DNA of 64,000 nt from Pectobacterium carotovorum (GCF_033898505.1 NZ_JAXAFK010000001.1:1364001-1428000); one strand, 5' to 3'. Positions 40,485-50,114 are shown, counted from the first letter of the stretch. The notes: generated from the sequence alone by a model not told the origin. Program-made: numbers and translations.

Positions 40485-41344
40485 AACGCATCTCCTGATT
40501 GATCGCGTAACCGCAGGCGGCGCGATGCCAGCAACCCATGCTTGGGTGCAAAGACAAACGCCAACAGGAAGACGACGGTTTGCAATGTGACAATCACGCC
40601 GCCGGTTGCGCCATCCAGGAAAAAGCTCAGATACGCGCCTACAGCACTGGTAATTGCGCCCAGTGCAATAGAAATCACAACCAGACGACCAAACCGGTCG
40701 GTGAGCAAATAAGCGGTGGCACCCGGTGTAATCACCATCGCGATCACCAAAATCGCCCCGACCGTTTGCAACGCTGCAACCGTACAGGCACTCAGCAGCG
40801 TAAAGAACAGAATTTTCAGCTTCAGCGGGGAAAGGCCAATCGAACGGGCATGGTTCTCATCAAAGAACACGGCCAGCAGATCTTTCCACAGCAGGCAGAG
40901 AATCAGGAACGTCACGCCGATGATGATTTCAACTTGCAGGATATCCTCGTCGGCAATGCCCAAAATATTGCCGAAAATGATGGACTGCACGTTAACCGAT
41001 GTCGGGTTGAGCGAAATAATCAGCAGGCCGACCGCGAAAAACGTTGAGAAAATAAAGCCGATAATCGCATCTTCGCGCAATCGGGTAATGTGACGGATGA
41101 GGGTCATCGCCAGCGCGGCGAGCATACCAGTAAAAAATGCACCAGCAGCGTAGGGCAGTCCCAATGCATAGGCACCCGCGACACCGGGGACGACAGAGTG
41201 GGAGAGCGCATCGCCCATCAGCGACCAGCCTTTCAGCATCAGGTACGCCGAAAGAAAAGCGCATACGCCGCCGACAATCGCGCTGACCCAGATCGCTTTG
41301 ACCATGTAGTTATAGCTGAATGGCTGCAACAGAATATCGATCAT
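40481..41344 (-). CDS. sitC: Mn/Fe ABC transporter permease SitC (YfeC)
   Basis: A 287-residue ABC-3 family permease with the loop YLMLKGWSLMGDALSHSVVPG and about eight membrane segments. It is paralogous to SitD. The start codon shares one base with the sitB stop codon (TGATG), indicating coupled translation. Confidence 0.93.
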   Translation of the reverse strand: MIDILLQPFSYNYMVKAIWVSAIVGGVCAFLSAYLMLKGWSLMGDALSHSVVPGVAGAYALGLPYAAGAFFTGMLAALAMTLIRHITRLREDAIIGFIFSTFFAVGLLIISLNPTSVNVQSIIFGNILGIADEDILQVEIIIGVTFLILCLLWKDLLAVFFDENHARSIGLSPLKLKILFFTLLSACTVAALQTVGAILVIAMVITPGATAYLLTDRFGRLVVISIALGAITSAVGAYLSFFLDGATGGVIVTLQTVVFLLAFVFAPKHGLLASRRLRLRDQSGDAL

Positions 41345-42234
41345 CAGGGCTTTTTCTCCTCCGGTATGGCGCGTGACGCAGGAGGATCGCTCTTGGTTGA
41401 ACCATAGAACACGGCCGGACGTTCATCGTCTGTCAGCACCGTCACCGAACGAACATCGTCATCATCGTGAAGATGAGATCCTCCGAGATTGATGTGTCGC
41501 AGAACGCCACCGAACGTTTTCTCCAAATTGCTCTGGGTAAAGGTGCTGTGCGTGGGACCTGCGGCTAAAACGGTGCGATTGACTAAAATAACGTTGTCGC
41601 AAAACTCAGGAACGCTGCCGAGGTTATGGGTCGCGACCAGAATCAAATGGCCTTCATCACGCAAGGTGCGCAGCAGATCGATAATGGCGTTCTCCGTTTT
41701 AACGTCGACGCCGGTGAACGGCTCATCCAGTAACAACACGCTACCTTGTTGAGCCAGCGCCCGCGCCAGAAACACGCGTTTTTTCTGACCGCCGGATAGC
41801 TCGCCGATCTGGCGATGTTGCAGCGTCGATAGCCCGACGCGCTCCAGCGATTCCGCCACAATGGTGCGATCTTGCTTACTCGGGATGCGCAGGAAATTCA
41901 TCCGTCCGTAGCGCCCCATCATGACGACATCGGAAACCAGAACGGGAAAATTCCAGTCCACATCCTCTGTTTGTGGAACATAAGCAACCAGATTCTGTTT
42001 CAGCGCCTGATAAATGGGTTGCTGGTTGAGCAGTACCTGCCCTGAAGTTGGCTTGACCAACCCCATGATGCTTTTGAACAACGTTGATTTTCCACTGCCG
42101 TTTACGCCAACCAAGGCGCAAATTGTACCGCCGGTCAGGGAAAACGAGGCATGGCGAATAGCCTGATGCCCGTTGCTATAAGTAACCGAAACATCATTGA
42201 CTTCTAATGACTGTACTGCTCGATCGCTACTCAT
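41344..42234 (-). CDS. sitB: Mn/Fe ABC transporter ATPase SitB (YfeB)
   Basis: A 296-residue ATPase: Walker [10 protein letters not shown] (43-51), signature [15 protein letters not shown], Walker [13 protein letters not shown] and H-loop [10 protein letters not shown]-terminal extension contains [11 protein letters not shown], a His/Asp-rich stretch. It overlaps sitA by 4 bp and drives metal import through SitCD. Confidence 0.94.
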   Translation of the reverse strand: MSSDRAVQSLEVNDVSVTYSNGHQAIRHASFSLTGGTICALVGVNGSGKSTLFKSIMGLVKPTSGQVLLNQQPIYQALKQNLVAYVPQTEDVDWNFPVLVSDVVMMGRYGRMNFLRIPSKQDRTIVAESLERVGLSTLQHRQIGELSGGQKKRVFLARALAQQGSVLLLDEPFTGVDVKTENAIIDLLRTLRDEGHLILVATHNLGSVPEFCDNVILVNRTVLAAGPTHSTFTQSNLEKTFGGVLRHINLGGSHLHDDDDVRSVTVLTDDERPAVFYGSTKSDPPASRAIPEEKKP

Positions 42235-43145
42235 TGATTAAATCCTTTCGCGATGGTTTCCACCGTCACTTTTAACAGGTCGATATAGGTTGGCACAGGG
42301 CCTTTTTCTGTGGACAGCGAATCAACATACAGCACGCCGCCGTATTTCGCCCCCGTTTCTTTACTCACCTGTTTTGCCGGTTTATCGGAAACGGTGCTTT
42401 CGCTGAAGACCACGGGGATAGCCTTCTCACGCACGGTATCGATAACTCGACGTACCTGCTGCGGCGACCCTTGCTCATCGGCATTGATTGGCCAGAGATA
42501 GACTTCATTGAACTGATAGTCCTTTGCCAGATAGCTGAATGCGCCTTCACTGGTGACTAACCAGCGCTGCTGCTCTGGGATACGGGAGAGACGTTCACGC
42601 AGCGGGGCGTCGAGAGCCTTAATTTTTTCCGCATAGGCTTTGGCGTTACGGTTATACGTCTCTGCATTGGCGGGATCGGCTTGCACCAGGCCTTTACGGA
42701 TATTTTCAATATAGATTAATGCATTGGAGGGTGACATCCAGGCATGTGGGTTTGGGTTGCCATTATAGGCACCTTCGCGGATAGGAAGTGGCGTGATGCC
42801 TTCCGTTACCACAACGGCGGGCACATTTTTTACGTTTTCGAAAAAGCGTGTAAACCAGCGCTCAAGATTCATCCCATTCCACAGTACCAACTGCGCAGAC
42901 TGCGTTTTAACAATATCGCGCGGTGTCGGTTGATAATCATGAATTTCTGCACCGGGCTTGGTGATGGACTCGACCGTTGCGGCATCGCCAGCAATATTCT
43001 GTGCGATATCCTGAATGATGGTAAAGGTGGTGATGACTTTAAGCTTTTCAGCCGCCTGAGCGGATGCATTGGCTAAAAGCAGTAAGGCGCACGGCAGCGC
43101 GATGCGGCGGAACAGGGCAGGTAAACGGGAGTGAAAACCAATCAT
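42231..43145 (-). CDS. sitA: Periplasmic Mn/Fe-binding protein SitA (YfeA)
   Basis: A 304-residue cluster-9 (A-1) binding protein with a signal peptide (1-31). The four metal ligands of the YfeA/SitA group are present: H68, H133, E199 and D274. It binds Mn2+ and Fe2+ and delivers them to SitCD. First gene of the operon, with a Fur-like box 35 bp upstream. Confidence 0.95.
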   Translation of the reverse strand: MIGFHSRLPALFRRIALPCALLLLANASAQAAEKLKVITTFTIIQDIAQNIAGDAATVESITKPGAEIHDYQPTPRDIVKTQSAQLVLWNGMNLERWFTRFFENVKNVPAVVVTEGITPLPIREGAYNGNPNPHAWMSPSNALIYIENIRKGLVQADPANAETYNRNAKAYAEKIKALDAPLRERLSRIPEQQRWLVTSEGAFSYLAKDYQFNEVYLWPINADEQGSPQQVRRVIDTVREKAIPVVFSESTVSDKPAKQVSKETGAKYGGVLYVDSLSTEKGPVPTYIDLLKVTVETIAKGFNQ

Positions 43146-43179
43146 GCGGATATCCTTACAAACCGTGAAAGTGTTACTT

Positions 43180-43198
43180 GAGAATAATTATCAATATC
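43180..43198 (-). promoter_or_regulatory. Fur box upstream of sitA
   Basis: On the minus strand GATATTGATAATTATTCTC matches the Fur consensus GATAATGATAATCATTATC at 16 of 19 positions. It is placed to repress sitABCD under iron sufficiency. Confidence 0.82.
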
Positions 43199-43554
43199 AT
43201 TTAAGTCAAGAGGCAGAGAAGGGCGGGGAGTCAATATTAGAGGGTGTCTCATGACACAAGAAATCACTGTTCGCAGGCTCGTAGCACGCGCTTGCGCAGG
43301 TAAGGAACGCATCATGCTCCTTTAGTAACAGAAATGTTGCTTTAATTTAATGAATCGTACTTAAGGTTACAACGAAAGTCTAACGGTAACGGCAGTGAAC
43401 TGTCGCGCAGCTATACATAGCTATACACATGGCGAAATTTACGCCAAAAAAAGAGAGAAATCTGATGTAGCCTTAAGAAAATAACAATGGCTGCCGATAA
43501 ACCATAAAGATTGTGAGAGATGTCTCTAGTTTATACGAAAGGATTGTAAGCGAT

Positions 43555-43650
43555 ATGAGCACAAAATCAGAACGACGTTGGAAGCTGGCAAGTTTGGTCT
43601 TATTGACTTTTTTGATGGCATTATTAGTGTTGTTGGTTCAAACAAGTTAA
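43555..43650 (+). CDS. Putative 31-residue single-pass membrane protein
   Basis: ATG at 43555 preceded by AAGGATTGTAAGCG; the product is 31 residues. A charged N-terminus (STKSERRWK) is followed by about 18 hydrophobic residues (LASLVLLTFLMALLVLLV) and ends QTS. I do not recognise it; it has no Cys and is not MgrB, YoaJ or YoaK. It stands alone between sitA and yobF, with unexplained DNA before it (43199-43554, nothing supported) and hairpins after it. Confidence 0.55.
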   Translation: MSTKSERRWKLASLVLLTFLMALLVLLVQTS

Positions 43651-43758
43651 TTCCTGACGTAACGAAAGGTTAGGTTATAAATAATTTCTATTATGTAATG
43701 TATTAATGCGAAAGATATACATAGCATAAAAATGACAATCGATTTTAAACATTGATAT

Positions 43759-43893
43759 AAGCGTGGCCGCTCTCGGGCACGCTTGTCGTTAATGTTCAAT
43801 ATCCCTTCATCGTCGCACACCAATTATAGCTTTTTGTTATGATTGCTGGTGCGCCTGTGCCAGAAATGCGACGGCTGTCGCGTATTTTTTTGC
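43759..43893 (+). other. Two hairpins between the small ORF and yobF
   Basis: AAGCGTG (43759-43765) pairs with CACGCTT (43778-43784). Further on, GCGAC, loop GGCT, GTCGC (43868-43881) is followed by GTATTTTTTTG, a terminator-like pattern. They could end the upstream transcript or belong to a small RNA. The remainder of 43651-44093 is probably the yobF-cspC leader. Confidence 0.5.
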
Positions 43894-44093
43894 ATAATAG
43901 AATCTGCCGTGCGCTTATTGTGCGGAGTCAGAAGCAGCCTGTGAATATAGGCGTTAGCGAACGTTATCGTGTATTAATGAATCAGGGATGACGTGAATTT
44001 GTGCGGCATGTCCACGACTGATAAAAAAGGCCTTGCCATCGATTACATAGTGTGTAATAACGCTTCTGGGTAAAACGAGGTACAGTTCTGTAT

Positions 44094-44210
44094 ATGAATG
44101 GCATTTTCAGTAAAGAAGACTTAAGTACAACCTTTAGCGTTGCATGCTGCTTCTCTGCCGATCCTTATCTTAGTGCCTCAAGCAGTAACGACTTTGGTTT
44201 GTCTGTATAA
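44094..44210 (+). CDS. yobF: YobF-like small protein (DUF2527)
   Basis: A frame of 38 residues beginning [11 protein letters not shown] with [13 protein letters not shown]. It resembles E. coli YobF (MCGIFSKEVLS...FSAEPYIGASCSN, 47 aa) and, as there, directly precedes cspC. E. coli YobF is a stress-related small protein translated from the cspC transcript. Here the C-terminus is shorter and the ribosome site (GAGG, about 14 bp upstream) is weak. Confidence 0.78.
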   Translation: MNGIFSKEDLSTTFSVACCFSADPYLSASSSNDFGLSV

Positions 44211-44251
44211 CGCCTTTTGGGCGGTTTAAACAATTAAAGGAAATATTTGAA

Positions 44252-44461
44252 ATGGCAAAGATTAAAGGTCAGGTTAAGTGGTTCAACGAGTCTAAAGGCT
44301 TTGGTTTCATCACTCCTGCTGACGGCAGCAAAGATGTATTCGTACACTTCTCTGCAATTCAAGGCAACGGCTTCAAAACTCTGGCTGAAGGCCAGAACGT
44401 AGAATTCGAAATTCAGGATGGCCAGAAAGGTCCTTCCGCAGTAAACGTCACTGCGCTGTAA
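44252..44461 (+). CDS. cspC: Cold-shock-like protein CspC
   Basis: A 69-residue cold-shock domain protein, nearly identical to E. coli CspC (ends SAVNVTAL). RNA-binding motifs RNP1 (KGFGFI) and RNP2 (VFVHF) are intact. It binds single-stranded RNA, melts secondary structure and stabilises stress mRNAs. It follows yobF by 41 bp and ends at a strong terminator. Confidence 0.95.
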   Translation: MAKIKGQVKWFNESKGFGFITPADGSKDVFVHFSAIQGNGFKTLAEGQNVEFEIQDGQKGPSAVNVTAL

Positions 44462-44478
44462 TTTTACAGCTCTGTTGC

Positions 44479-44505
44479 AAAACCCGCCATGGTGCGGGTT
44501 TTTTG
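44479..44505 (+). terminator. Terminator of cspC
   Basis: AAACCCGC, loop CATGGT, GCGGGTTTTTT. Confidence 0.9.
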
Positions 44506-44568
44506 TTGTCTGCGTTTTATCTTTACCCGTAACGTAATAAAGACGTTTTTAATGAGGAAAATGTGCCG

Positions 44569-45399
44569 ATGAGTTATCAGTGTCCGCTATGCCAGTTACC
44601 TCTGGAGCGACACCCGCGGCAATGGACGTGTGGTAAACATAGCTTTGACTGTGCGAAAGAAGGGTACGTCAACCTGTTGCCGGTACAGTTTAAGCGTTCA
44701 AAACAGCCTGGGGACAGTGCTGAAATGATGCAGGCACGGCGCAGTTTTCTGGAAGCCGGTCACTATCAACCGTTACGCGACGCCGTGGCGCAACACGTTG
44801 ATGCTATTGTGGCAGATGACGCTGCTGCGCTGTTGGATATCGGCTGTGGTGAGGGGTATTACACCGCGGAGCTGGCGCAGCGTCTTACATCGCACAGAAC
44901 GATGACGATCTACGGACTGGATGTGTCCAAAGCGGCGATTCAGCGTGCGGCAAAACGGTATGAAAACGTTGAGTTTTGCGTTGCATCCAGCCAGAGACTG
45001 CCTTTTCGCGACGAATCCCTTGATGCTGTGGTAAAAATTTACGCGCCGTGTAACGACGCGGAGCTACAGCGCACCATTAAGGTTGGAGGTTGGGTGGTAA
45101 CGGTGTCTCCGGGGCCTCGACATCTTTATCAACTGAAAGCGGAAGTCTACGATGAGGTGTTATTGCACCCGAGCAAAGATGAAGCGCTCGTCGGCTTTCA
45201 GCTTATGGAGCAGCAAACGCTTGCATACCCGATGCAGCTATCCGGGAACGAGGCTGCGGCGCTATTGCAGATGACGCCCTTTGCCTGGCGAGCAACGCCA
45301 GACGTTAGCGAGCGATTGCGTGCGGCCGCCGCATTTAGCTGTGAAACGGATTTTATTATCCGCTTGCACCAGCGTGTTGATAGCGACGTCGTCGCTTAA
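44569..45399 (+). CDS. rlmA: 23S rRNA (guanine-745-N1)-methyltransferase RlmA
   Basis: A 276-residue methyltransferase. The N-terminal zinc finger has C5, C8, C21 and H24 (MSYQCPLCQ...CGKH); the SAM motif [13 protein letters not shown] is at about 88-100; the conserved KIYAPCND follows. It methylates G745 in helix 35 of 23S rRNA. ATG 44569 is preferred over GTG 44563 by alignment with the E. coli start (MSFSCPLC) and spacing from GAGG. It follows cspC as in E. coli. Confidence 0.95.
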   Translation: MSYQCPLCQLPLERHPRQWTCGKHSFDCAKEGYVNLLPVQFKRSKQPGDSAEMMQARRSFLEAGHYQPLRDAVAQHVDAIVADDAAALLDIGCGEGYYTAELAQRLTSHRTMTIYGLDVSKAAIQRAAKRYENVEFCVASSQRLPFRDESLDAVVKIYAPCNDAELQRTIKVGGWVVTVSPGPRHLYQLKAEVYDEVLLHPSKDEALVGFQLMEQQTLAYPMQLSGNEAAALLQMTPFAWRATPDVSERLRAAAAFSCETDFIIRLHQRVDSDVVA

Positions 45400-45460
45400 T
45401 CGAGAAGAATACAAACGGGCAGCGCGATAGTCGGGCTGCCCGTTGATGTGAAAAGTGTTT

Positions 45461-45513
45461 TATACCCTAAATAATTCGCGTTTTGTCATGCAACGTGAAC
45501 TATGACGGCGATA
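45461..45513. repeat. Minimal 53-bp TATACCC inverted-repeat element
   Basis: TATACCCTAAATAATTCG at the left, and at the right CATGCAACGTGAACTATGACG then GCGATA, which is the inverse of the left end of the larger elements. Almost no interior remains. It ends one base before the mntP stop codon on the minus strand. Confidence 0.75.
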
Positions 45514-46086
45514 TCAGGCGGCGTAGCCGAGGTGCTCGTACAGGATATTACAGCCGATACCAATCAGAACCAACCCGCCAATCACTTCCGCTTTTTTGCC
45601 GAGAATCGGGCCGATGTAGCGGCCAATCATCATACCGAGAGTCACCATAATCATGGTGGCACAGCCAATCACCATTGCGGTATGGAAAATATTCACCTGA
45701 AGGAAAGCCAGACCGACGCCGATTGCCATGGCATCCAGGCTGGTGGCGACAGCGGTGCAGATTAGCAGCGCCAGACTATGATTTTTGACTTTTTCGCAGC
45801 GGCAGTCTGAAGAACCTTTGAGCCCCTCAACGACCATACGGCCGCCAAGAATCAATAGCAGCGTAAACGCAACCCAGTGATCCCACTCGAGAATGTATTG
45901 GCTGGCAAAGAAACCAAGTGCCCAACCGATCAGCGGGGTGATAGCCTCAATAACGCCAAAAATGAGCCCGGTACGGATGGCATCGCGGAAACGAGGATTA
46001 TGCAGGACGGCACCTTTACCGATTGACGCGGCGAAGGCATCCATTGACATACCAAATGCTAGGATAAGTGTTGCTGACATATTCAT
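45514..46086 (-). CDS. mntP: Manganese efflux pump MntP
   Basis: A 190-residue membrane protein with six membrane segments. It starts [21 protein letters not shown] with D16, and the second repeat has [11 protein letters not shown]; both aspartates are required in E. coli MntP. It exports Mn2+. A yybP-ykoY riboswitch precedes it. The stop codon abuts a 53-bp repeat element. Confidence 0.95.
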   Translation of the reverse strand: MNMSATLILAFGMSMDAFAASIGKGAVLHNPRFRDAIRTGLIFGVIEAITPLIGWALGFFASQYILEWDHWVAFTLLLILGGRMVVEGLKGSSDCRCEKVKNHSLALLICTAVATSLDAMAIGVGLAFLQVNIFHTAMVIGCATMIMVTLGMMIGRYIGPILGKKAEVIGGLVLIGIGCNILYEHLGYAA

Positions 46087-46154
46087 TGTAAATAGCCTCG
46101 GCTGGACGATTAACCATATACACGCAGATCATCCCCAACCCGAATGACGATCTT

Positions 46155-46305
46155 ACGTGTCTATGGTCTCGCCTGCCAATCACGCTTGGCCGCCCGCACC
46201 ACGTTTATGCCTCGATAACCGAAGATAAACGAGTATGTTGATACGAGCATTTCTGATGAATTATTGTGAATATTAATTAATCAGAAATCGGCTACTCCCC
46301 AATGA
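46155..46305 (-). ncRNA. yybP-ykoY manganese riboswitch of mntP
   Basis: On the minus strand TTGGGGAGTAGCCGATTTC (46303 down to 46285) is the 5' hallmark of this class. It is followed by the paired TCAGAAAT, then ATCAACATACTCG, and, at the 3' side, GCGAGACCATAGACACG. Same position and sequence type as the Mn2+-sensing leader of E. coli mntP. The 46087-46509 gap consists of this RNA, its expression platform and the promoter region (about 46310-46400). Confidence 0.87.
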
Positions 46306-46509
46306 CGGCGCAACCTTACCATATTATTTATGCGATAAACAACACTAAAAGTTTTACGTGTTAATAATGCAATTGATAATTATTTTCATTTGATTGCCGG
46401 AATCGACTAATCGTATAAAATAACGCCAAGGTTATTGGGGTTAAAATACCACCAGAAAATGAGGTGTATATTCGCGGTTATTTAAAATAATTCGCCTGAT
46501 AAGTTTACC

Positions 46510-46968
46510 TCATTGATTCTCAATCATAAATTTATATATTTTTTCTAAATCATCAAGCTGGGTAACCTGTATCAATAAACGCCGTTTCTCAAGATCGATC
46601 ACTAATACGCCATCCTCAGATAAATTCATATTTTTAATTCTGTTATAAGGAATGAATATATTCGCATAAAAGAAGCCGGTTGATTTAAAAACCAGTTTAG
46701 GACGACGAATATAGGCCAGATAACACGCCATGAAGGCCAGAGAAATCAAAAGATAGGTGGTAAGAATAGCGCCATTACTCATCACATTCTGATAAATAAG
46801 GATCCCCATTAAGCCGATAAAAATCAGCGTATCGAGCCGATTCGTCCGTTTCAGAGGGACGAGGAGCTGGGTTTCCCCTTTGAGTTTATCCATGATGAAC
46901 TCATCATAGATGGCATAAACCAGTGCTAACGCAATCAACACGACCAGCGTGATATCTGTCATTGTCAT
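46510..46968 (-). CDS. yobD: YobD-family (UPF0266) membrane protein
   Basis: A 152-residue inner-membrane protein of DUF986, the same length as E. coli YobD. Three hydrophobic segments (about 5-22, 44-62, 68-86) are followed by a soluble part ([21 protein letters not shown]). Function unknown. It follows manZ in the same direction, as in E. coli, but a terminator separates them. Confidence 0.92.
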   Translation of the reverse strand: MTMTDITLVVLIALALVYAIYDEFIMDKLKGETQLLVPLKRTNRLDTLIFIGLMGILIYQNVMSNGAILTTYLLISLAFMACYLAYIRRPKLVFKSTGFFYANIFIPYNRIKNMNLSEDGVLVIDLEKRRLLIQVTQLDDLEKIYKFMIENQ

Positions 46969-47006
46969 CCGTATTACCTTTGCTCGTTAAGCATCCATAT
47001 TTGTCA

Positions 47007-47040
47007 TAAAAAATGGCCGGGCGTATTAGCACCCGGCCAT
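47007..47040 (-). terminator. Terminator of manXYZ
   Basis: On the minus strand ATGGCCGGGT, loop, GCCCGGCCAT, then TTTTT. Confidence 0.9.
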
Positions 47041-47046
47041 TGACGA

Positions 47047-47898
47047 TTACACGCCGAGCAGGCCGATCCAGTATCCGAAGATACCAATGGCGAAGAAGCC
47101 CATTATCAGCCACAGCGCGTTTACCTTGCGCCGTAACAGCCACATACAGCCGAACGTCAGCAGTAGGGGAACGAGTCCCGGCATAAGCTGGTCAAGGATG
47201 GATTGAACGGTGGTCACCGTGGTTTCCCCGTTCTGGTTCGTCACCGTCGACACCACCATCGGAATGTTGACGTGAGTCCATTTATTGACCAATGCCCCCA
47301 TGACAAACAGGCCAAGAATAGAAGCTGCTTCGGTCATTTTTTGCAGGAAACCGCCGCCCATATCGCTGACGATATCGATCCCTTTACGGTAGCCGTAGGC
47401 GACGCCGTAGTAGCGTACCAGCAGGCGAACCAGGTTAAACAGAACGAAGAAGAGGACTGGTCCTAACAGGCTGCCGCTCATAGCAATCCCCGCACCAAGT
47501 GCGGCGAATACCGGACGGGCAGTGCCCCAGAATATTGGGTCGCCGACGCCAGCCAGTGGCCCCATTAGTCCGACTTTCAGGCCGTTTATCGCCGCATCGT
47601 CAATGGGGGCGCCGTTAGCGCGTTGTTCTTCCATTGCCATCGTTACGCCAAGTACCGGGGCAGCAACAAACGGCTGTGTGTTGAAGAACTCCAGATGACG
47701 CTTGATCGCCTGTTTGCGCTCCTCTGAATTTTCAGGATAAAGACGACGAATCACTGGCACCATGGAAAAACAGAAGCCGAGTGCCTGCATACGTTCAAAG
47801 TTCCAGGAGCCTTGAAACAGGTTGGAACGGATAAACACCGCGCGGATGTCGCTGTCAGTGAGTTTTTTGACATTCGTGTTTTCGACCATTTTGCTCAC
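47047..47898 (-). CDS. manZ: Mannose PTS permease IID component
   Basis: A 283-residue EIID of the mannose-family PTS. The soluble N-terminal half (KLTDSDIRAVFIRSNLFQGSWNFERMQ) precedes the C-terminal membrane segments. It forms the sugar channel with ManY. It begins 5 bp after manY. The same complex takes up mannose, glucose and glucosamine and can be a phage or bacteriocin receptor. Confidence 0.95.
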   Translation of the reverse strand: MSKMVENTNVKKLTDSDIRAVFIRSNLFQGSWNFERMQALGFCFSMVPVIRRLYPENSEERKQAIKRHLEFFNTQPFVAAPVLGVTMAMEEQRANGAPIDDAAINGLKVGLMGPLAGVGDPIFWGTARPVFAALGAGIAMSGSLLGPVLFFVLFNLVRLLVRYYGVAYGYRKGIDIVSDMGGGFLQKMTEAASILGLFVMGALVNKWTHVNIPMVVSTVTNQNGETTVTTVQSILDQLMPGLVPLLLTFGCMWLLRRKVNALWLIMGFFAIGIFGYWIGLLGV

Positions 47899-47903
47899 TC
47901 CTG

Positions 47904-48701
47904 TTAATCCAGTTCGTTATCAAGGTCGTTATTGCCTGATGAAACCGGCTGGCCTTGAACCTTGTTATATTTAGGGCTGAGCTGGATATACAGCACCGCC
48001 ATCACAATACCGATTACGCCCAGTGCCACCAGATTGAACTCGGTGAACGCGGCGGTCACGAAGCCAAGATAGAAGAACGGCATCAAATAGCCTGCACGCA
48101 TCATGTTAATGACCATCGCGTAACCTACGACGACAATCATGCCACCGGCGATATTCAGACCGTTGGTGACCACTTCCGGGATGGAGTTCAGCATGGCGTG
48201 AACGGTATCGGTACCGACAGAAATTGCGACGATGACCGCAGGGATCGCGATACGCATGGCCTGTAGCAGCAGGGCGGAGACGTGAATCCAACTGATGGCC
48301 GTCAGGTTACCTCGCTCTGCTGCGCTATCTGCCGCATGCTGAAACGCGACCGTGATGGTACGAACAATGATGGTTAATACTTGCCCGGCCGCAGCGAGCG
48401 GAATTGCCAGCGCAATCCCGGCGCCGATCCCCTGACCACCAGCGATAACCAGAATGGTTGAAATAATGGAGGCCAGAGCCGCATCTGGTGCCACCGCTGC
48501 ACCGATGTTCATCCAGCCTAACGCGATCATTTCCAGCGTACCGCCAATAATGATCCCGGTTTTTAAATCACCTAATACTGCGCCAATCAGCGTACAGGCG
48601 ACGAGTGGACGGTGGAATTGGAATTCATCAAGAATTGAACCCATCCCCGAAACACACGCGACGAGAAATATCAGCACAATTTGAAGTGTGGTAATCTCCA
48701 T
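47904..48701 (-). CDS. manY: Mannose PTS permease IIC component
   Basis: A 265-residue EIIC protein (MEITTLQIVLIFLVACVSG at the N-terminus) with about nine hydrophobic segments. The start at 48701 has GGAGAAGT upstream; a longer frame from 48746 lacks support. It is separated from manX by 217 bp, far more than is usual for this operon, and that spacer holds a repeat array. Confidence 0.95.
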   Translation of the reverse strand: MEITTLQIVLIFLVACVSGMGSILDEFQFHRPLVACTLIGAVLGDLKTGIIIGGTLEMIALGWMNIGAAVAPDAALASIISTILVIAGGQGIGAGIALAIPLAAAGQVLTIIVRTITVAFQHAADSAAERGNLTAISWIHVSALLLQAMRIAIPAVIVAISVGTDTVHAMLNSIPEVVTNGLNIAGGMIVVVGYAMVINMMRAGYLMPFFYLGFVTAAFTEFNLVALGVIGIVMAVLYIQLSPKYNKVQGQPVSSGNNDLDNELD

Positions 48702-48754
48702 CGTACTTCTCCTATAAAATGTGTCTGAGTAAAAATAAATCGCCATCCCCGTTG

Positions 48755-48837
48755 TTTTTCAATGTCAACGTAACGCCTTCAATGTCAACGTAAAGTTTTC
48801 TATGTCGGCATGAAGCTTTTCAATATCGACATAAATA
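48755..48837 (-). repeat. Four imperfect 20-bp tandem repeats between manX and manY
   Basis: The core CAATGTCAACGTAA begins at 48760 and 48780; diverged copies CTATGTCGGCATGA and CAATATCGACATAA begin at 48800 and 48821. The period is about two helical turns. On the minus strand, copies 1 and 2 contain TTGACATTGAA. Function unknown. Confidence 0.7.
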
Positions 48838-48918
48838 CCTATCTTGAAAATCGTCAGGTCTATAAAGCTATTATTGATGGTGATGTTCGCGTTAATCACA
48901 TTCGCATTGCGATAGGTA

Positions 48919-49887
48919 TCAGCGCGGCATTTTGTTAATTAAATCCATCATTTTTAGCCGGGTATCGGTTGAAACTTTCCGAACCTCCAATTCAATTCCG
49001 CGTTTATCTAATTCTCGGAATGCAACAATATCCTTCTCATCGATAGACACGGCATTATTGACCTGCGTTTTCCCCTGTTTAAATGCCATCCCGCCAATAT
49101 TAACCGAGGTGATTTTTACGCCATTCTCGATCAGCGTTAATACATCCGTCGGATTGGTGAACAACAGCATCACCCGGTCGGCGGCATATTTGGGGTTGTC
49201 GTAAACACGGACGGCTTTTGCGACATCCACCACGTGAGCGGTAACGCCCGGTGGCGCAACCTGAGTCAGCAACGTTTTACGCACGTTATCGGCGGCGACT
49301 TCATCGCTGACGACAATAATGCGCGAAACATTGGTTTCTTTCGTCCAACGGGTGGCGACCTGACCATGAATCAGACGGTCATCAATACGCGCCAATCCGA
49401 TCTTCATGTGTTCACCGGAGCCTGCTGGTGTGGGAACGGCCTTGGCTTTTGGCGGCGGTGGAGGAGAAGGGGGCGCGGCTTTTGGCGTATCCTGATACTT
49501 CAGCGCTTTTACGCCATCCCTGCCGGCTTCCAGAGCGATAGAAACCAAATCGGAAAAGGATGGATTATCATCCCGAGCCATAAAAGTTTCCGCCAGCATG
49601 GGAATATTGACGCCGGCGATAACGTCATGGTTTTCCTTGTTGGTGACAAGACGACTGGCCGCGTTGAATGGGCTACCGCCCCAGGTATCAACGAGAAACA
49701 GCACGCCTTGCGATGTGTCTAACTGCGTGAGTTTTTCCTGATATTTTTCTATCAATGTTTCGGCGTTTTCTCCAGGAACGAAATCGATCCAGGCGATATT
49801 GCTTTGCTCGCCAAGGATCATTTCTGCTGTCTTTAACAGCGGTCCCGCAGTGGCGCCGTGAGTGCACAACATGATTGCAATACTCAC
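48919..49887 (-). CDS. manX: Mannose PTS EIIAB component
   Basis: A 322-residue fused protein. IIA domain 1-133 has phosphorylation H10 (LCTHGATAG). A proline/alanine-rich linker (about 134-160, SPPPPPKAKA) joins it to the IIB domain 161-322, with H174 (DDRLIHGQVATRW). It passes phosphate from HPr to the incoming sugar. First gene of manXYZ; candidate Mlc/NagC and CRP sites lie upstream. Confidence 0.96.
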   Translation of the reverse strand: MSIAIMLCTHGATAGPLLKTAEMILGEQSNIAWIDFVPGENAETLIEKYQEKLTQLDTSQGVLFLVDTWGGSPFNAASRLVTNKENHDVIAGVNIPMLAETFMARDDNPSFSDLVSIALEAGRDGVKALKYQDTPKAAPPSPPPPPKAKAVPTPAGSGEHMKIGLARIDDRLIHGQVATRWTKETNVSRIIVVSDEVAADNVRKTLLTQVAPPGVTAHVVDVAKAVRVYDNPKYAADRVMLLFTNPTDVLTLIENGVKITSVNIGGMAFKQGKTQVNNAVSIDEKDIVAFRELDKRGIELEVRKVSTDTRLKMMDLINKMPR

Positions 49888-50068
49888 TTGCTACCTCCTC
49901 ACGTTCACGATCAAAAAGAGTCAATGTGTCAGGAAACAGGGTTAGCGTTCAGCCACTGAACGTTAACCGTCGCGGTATTAGTATGGCTGTAAGAAAAAAA
50001 TTTACCGTGGATTCATGACATTCACTGTGTTCCTCCAGGTTGTCAGGCGAGAAATCGTGACTGACAGA

Positions 50069-50114
50069 TTTATTTTAGTTATCGAAAAAATAAATAGTGT
50101 GATGATGCTCTAAT
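50069..50114 (-). promoter_or_regulatory. Mlc/NagC-like palindrome and CRP-like site upstream of manX
   Basis: TTTATTTT (50069-50076) and AAAATAAA (50087-50094) are perfect arms around 10 bp, similar in layout to Mlc/NagC operators. Immediately next (about 50098-50114) the minus strand carries a CRP-like site with a good TCACA half. Mlc, NagC and CRP control manXYZ in E. coli. Confidence 0.45.

Noticed and set aside
43199..43554. Possible gene or CRISPR-like repeat between sitA and the small ORF (AGCTATACA twice)
   Set aside because: Only a short double repeat is present; there is no array structure and no supported frame.
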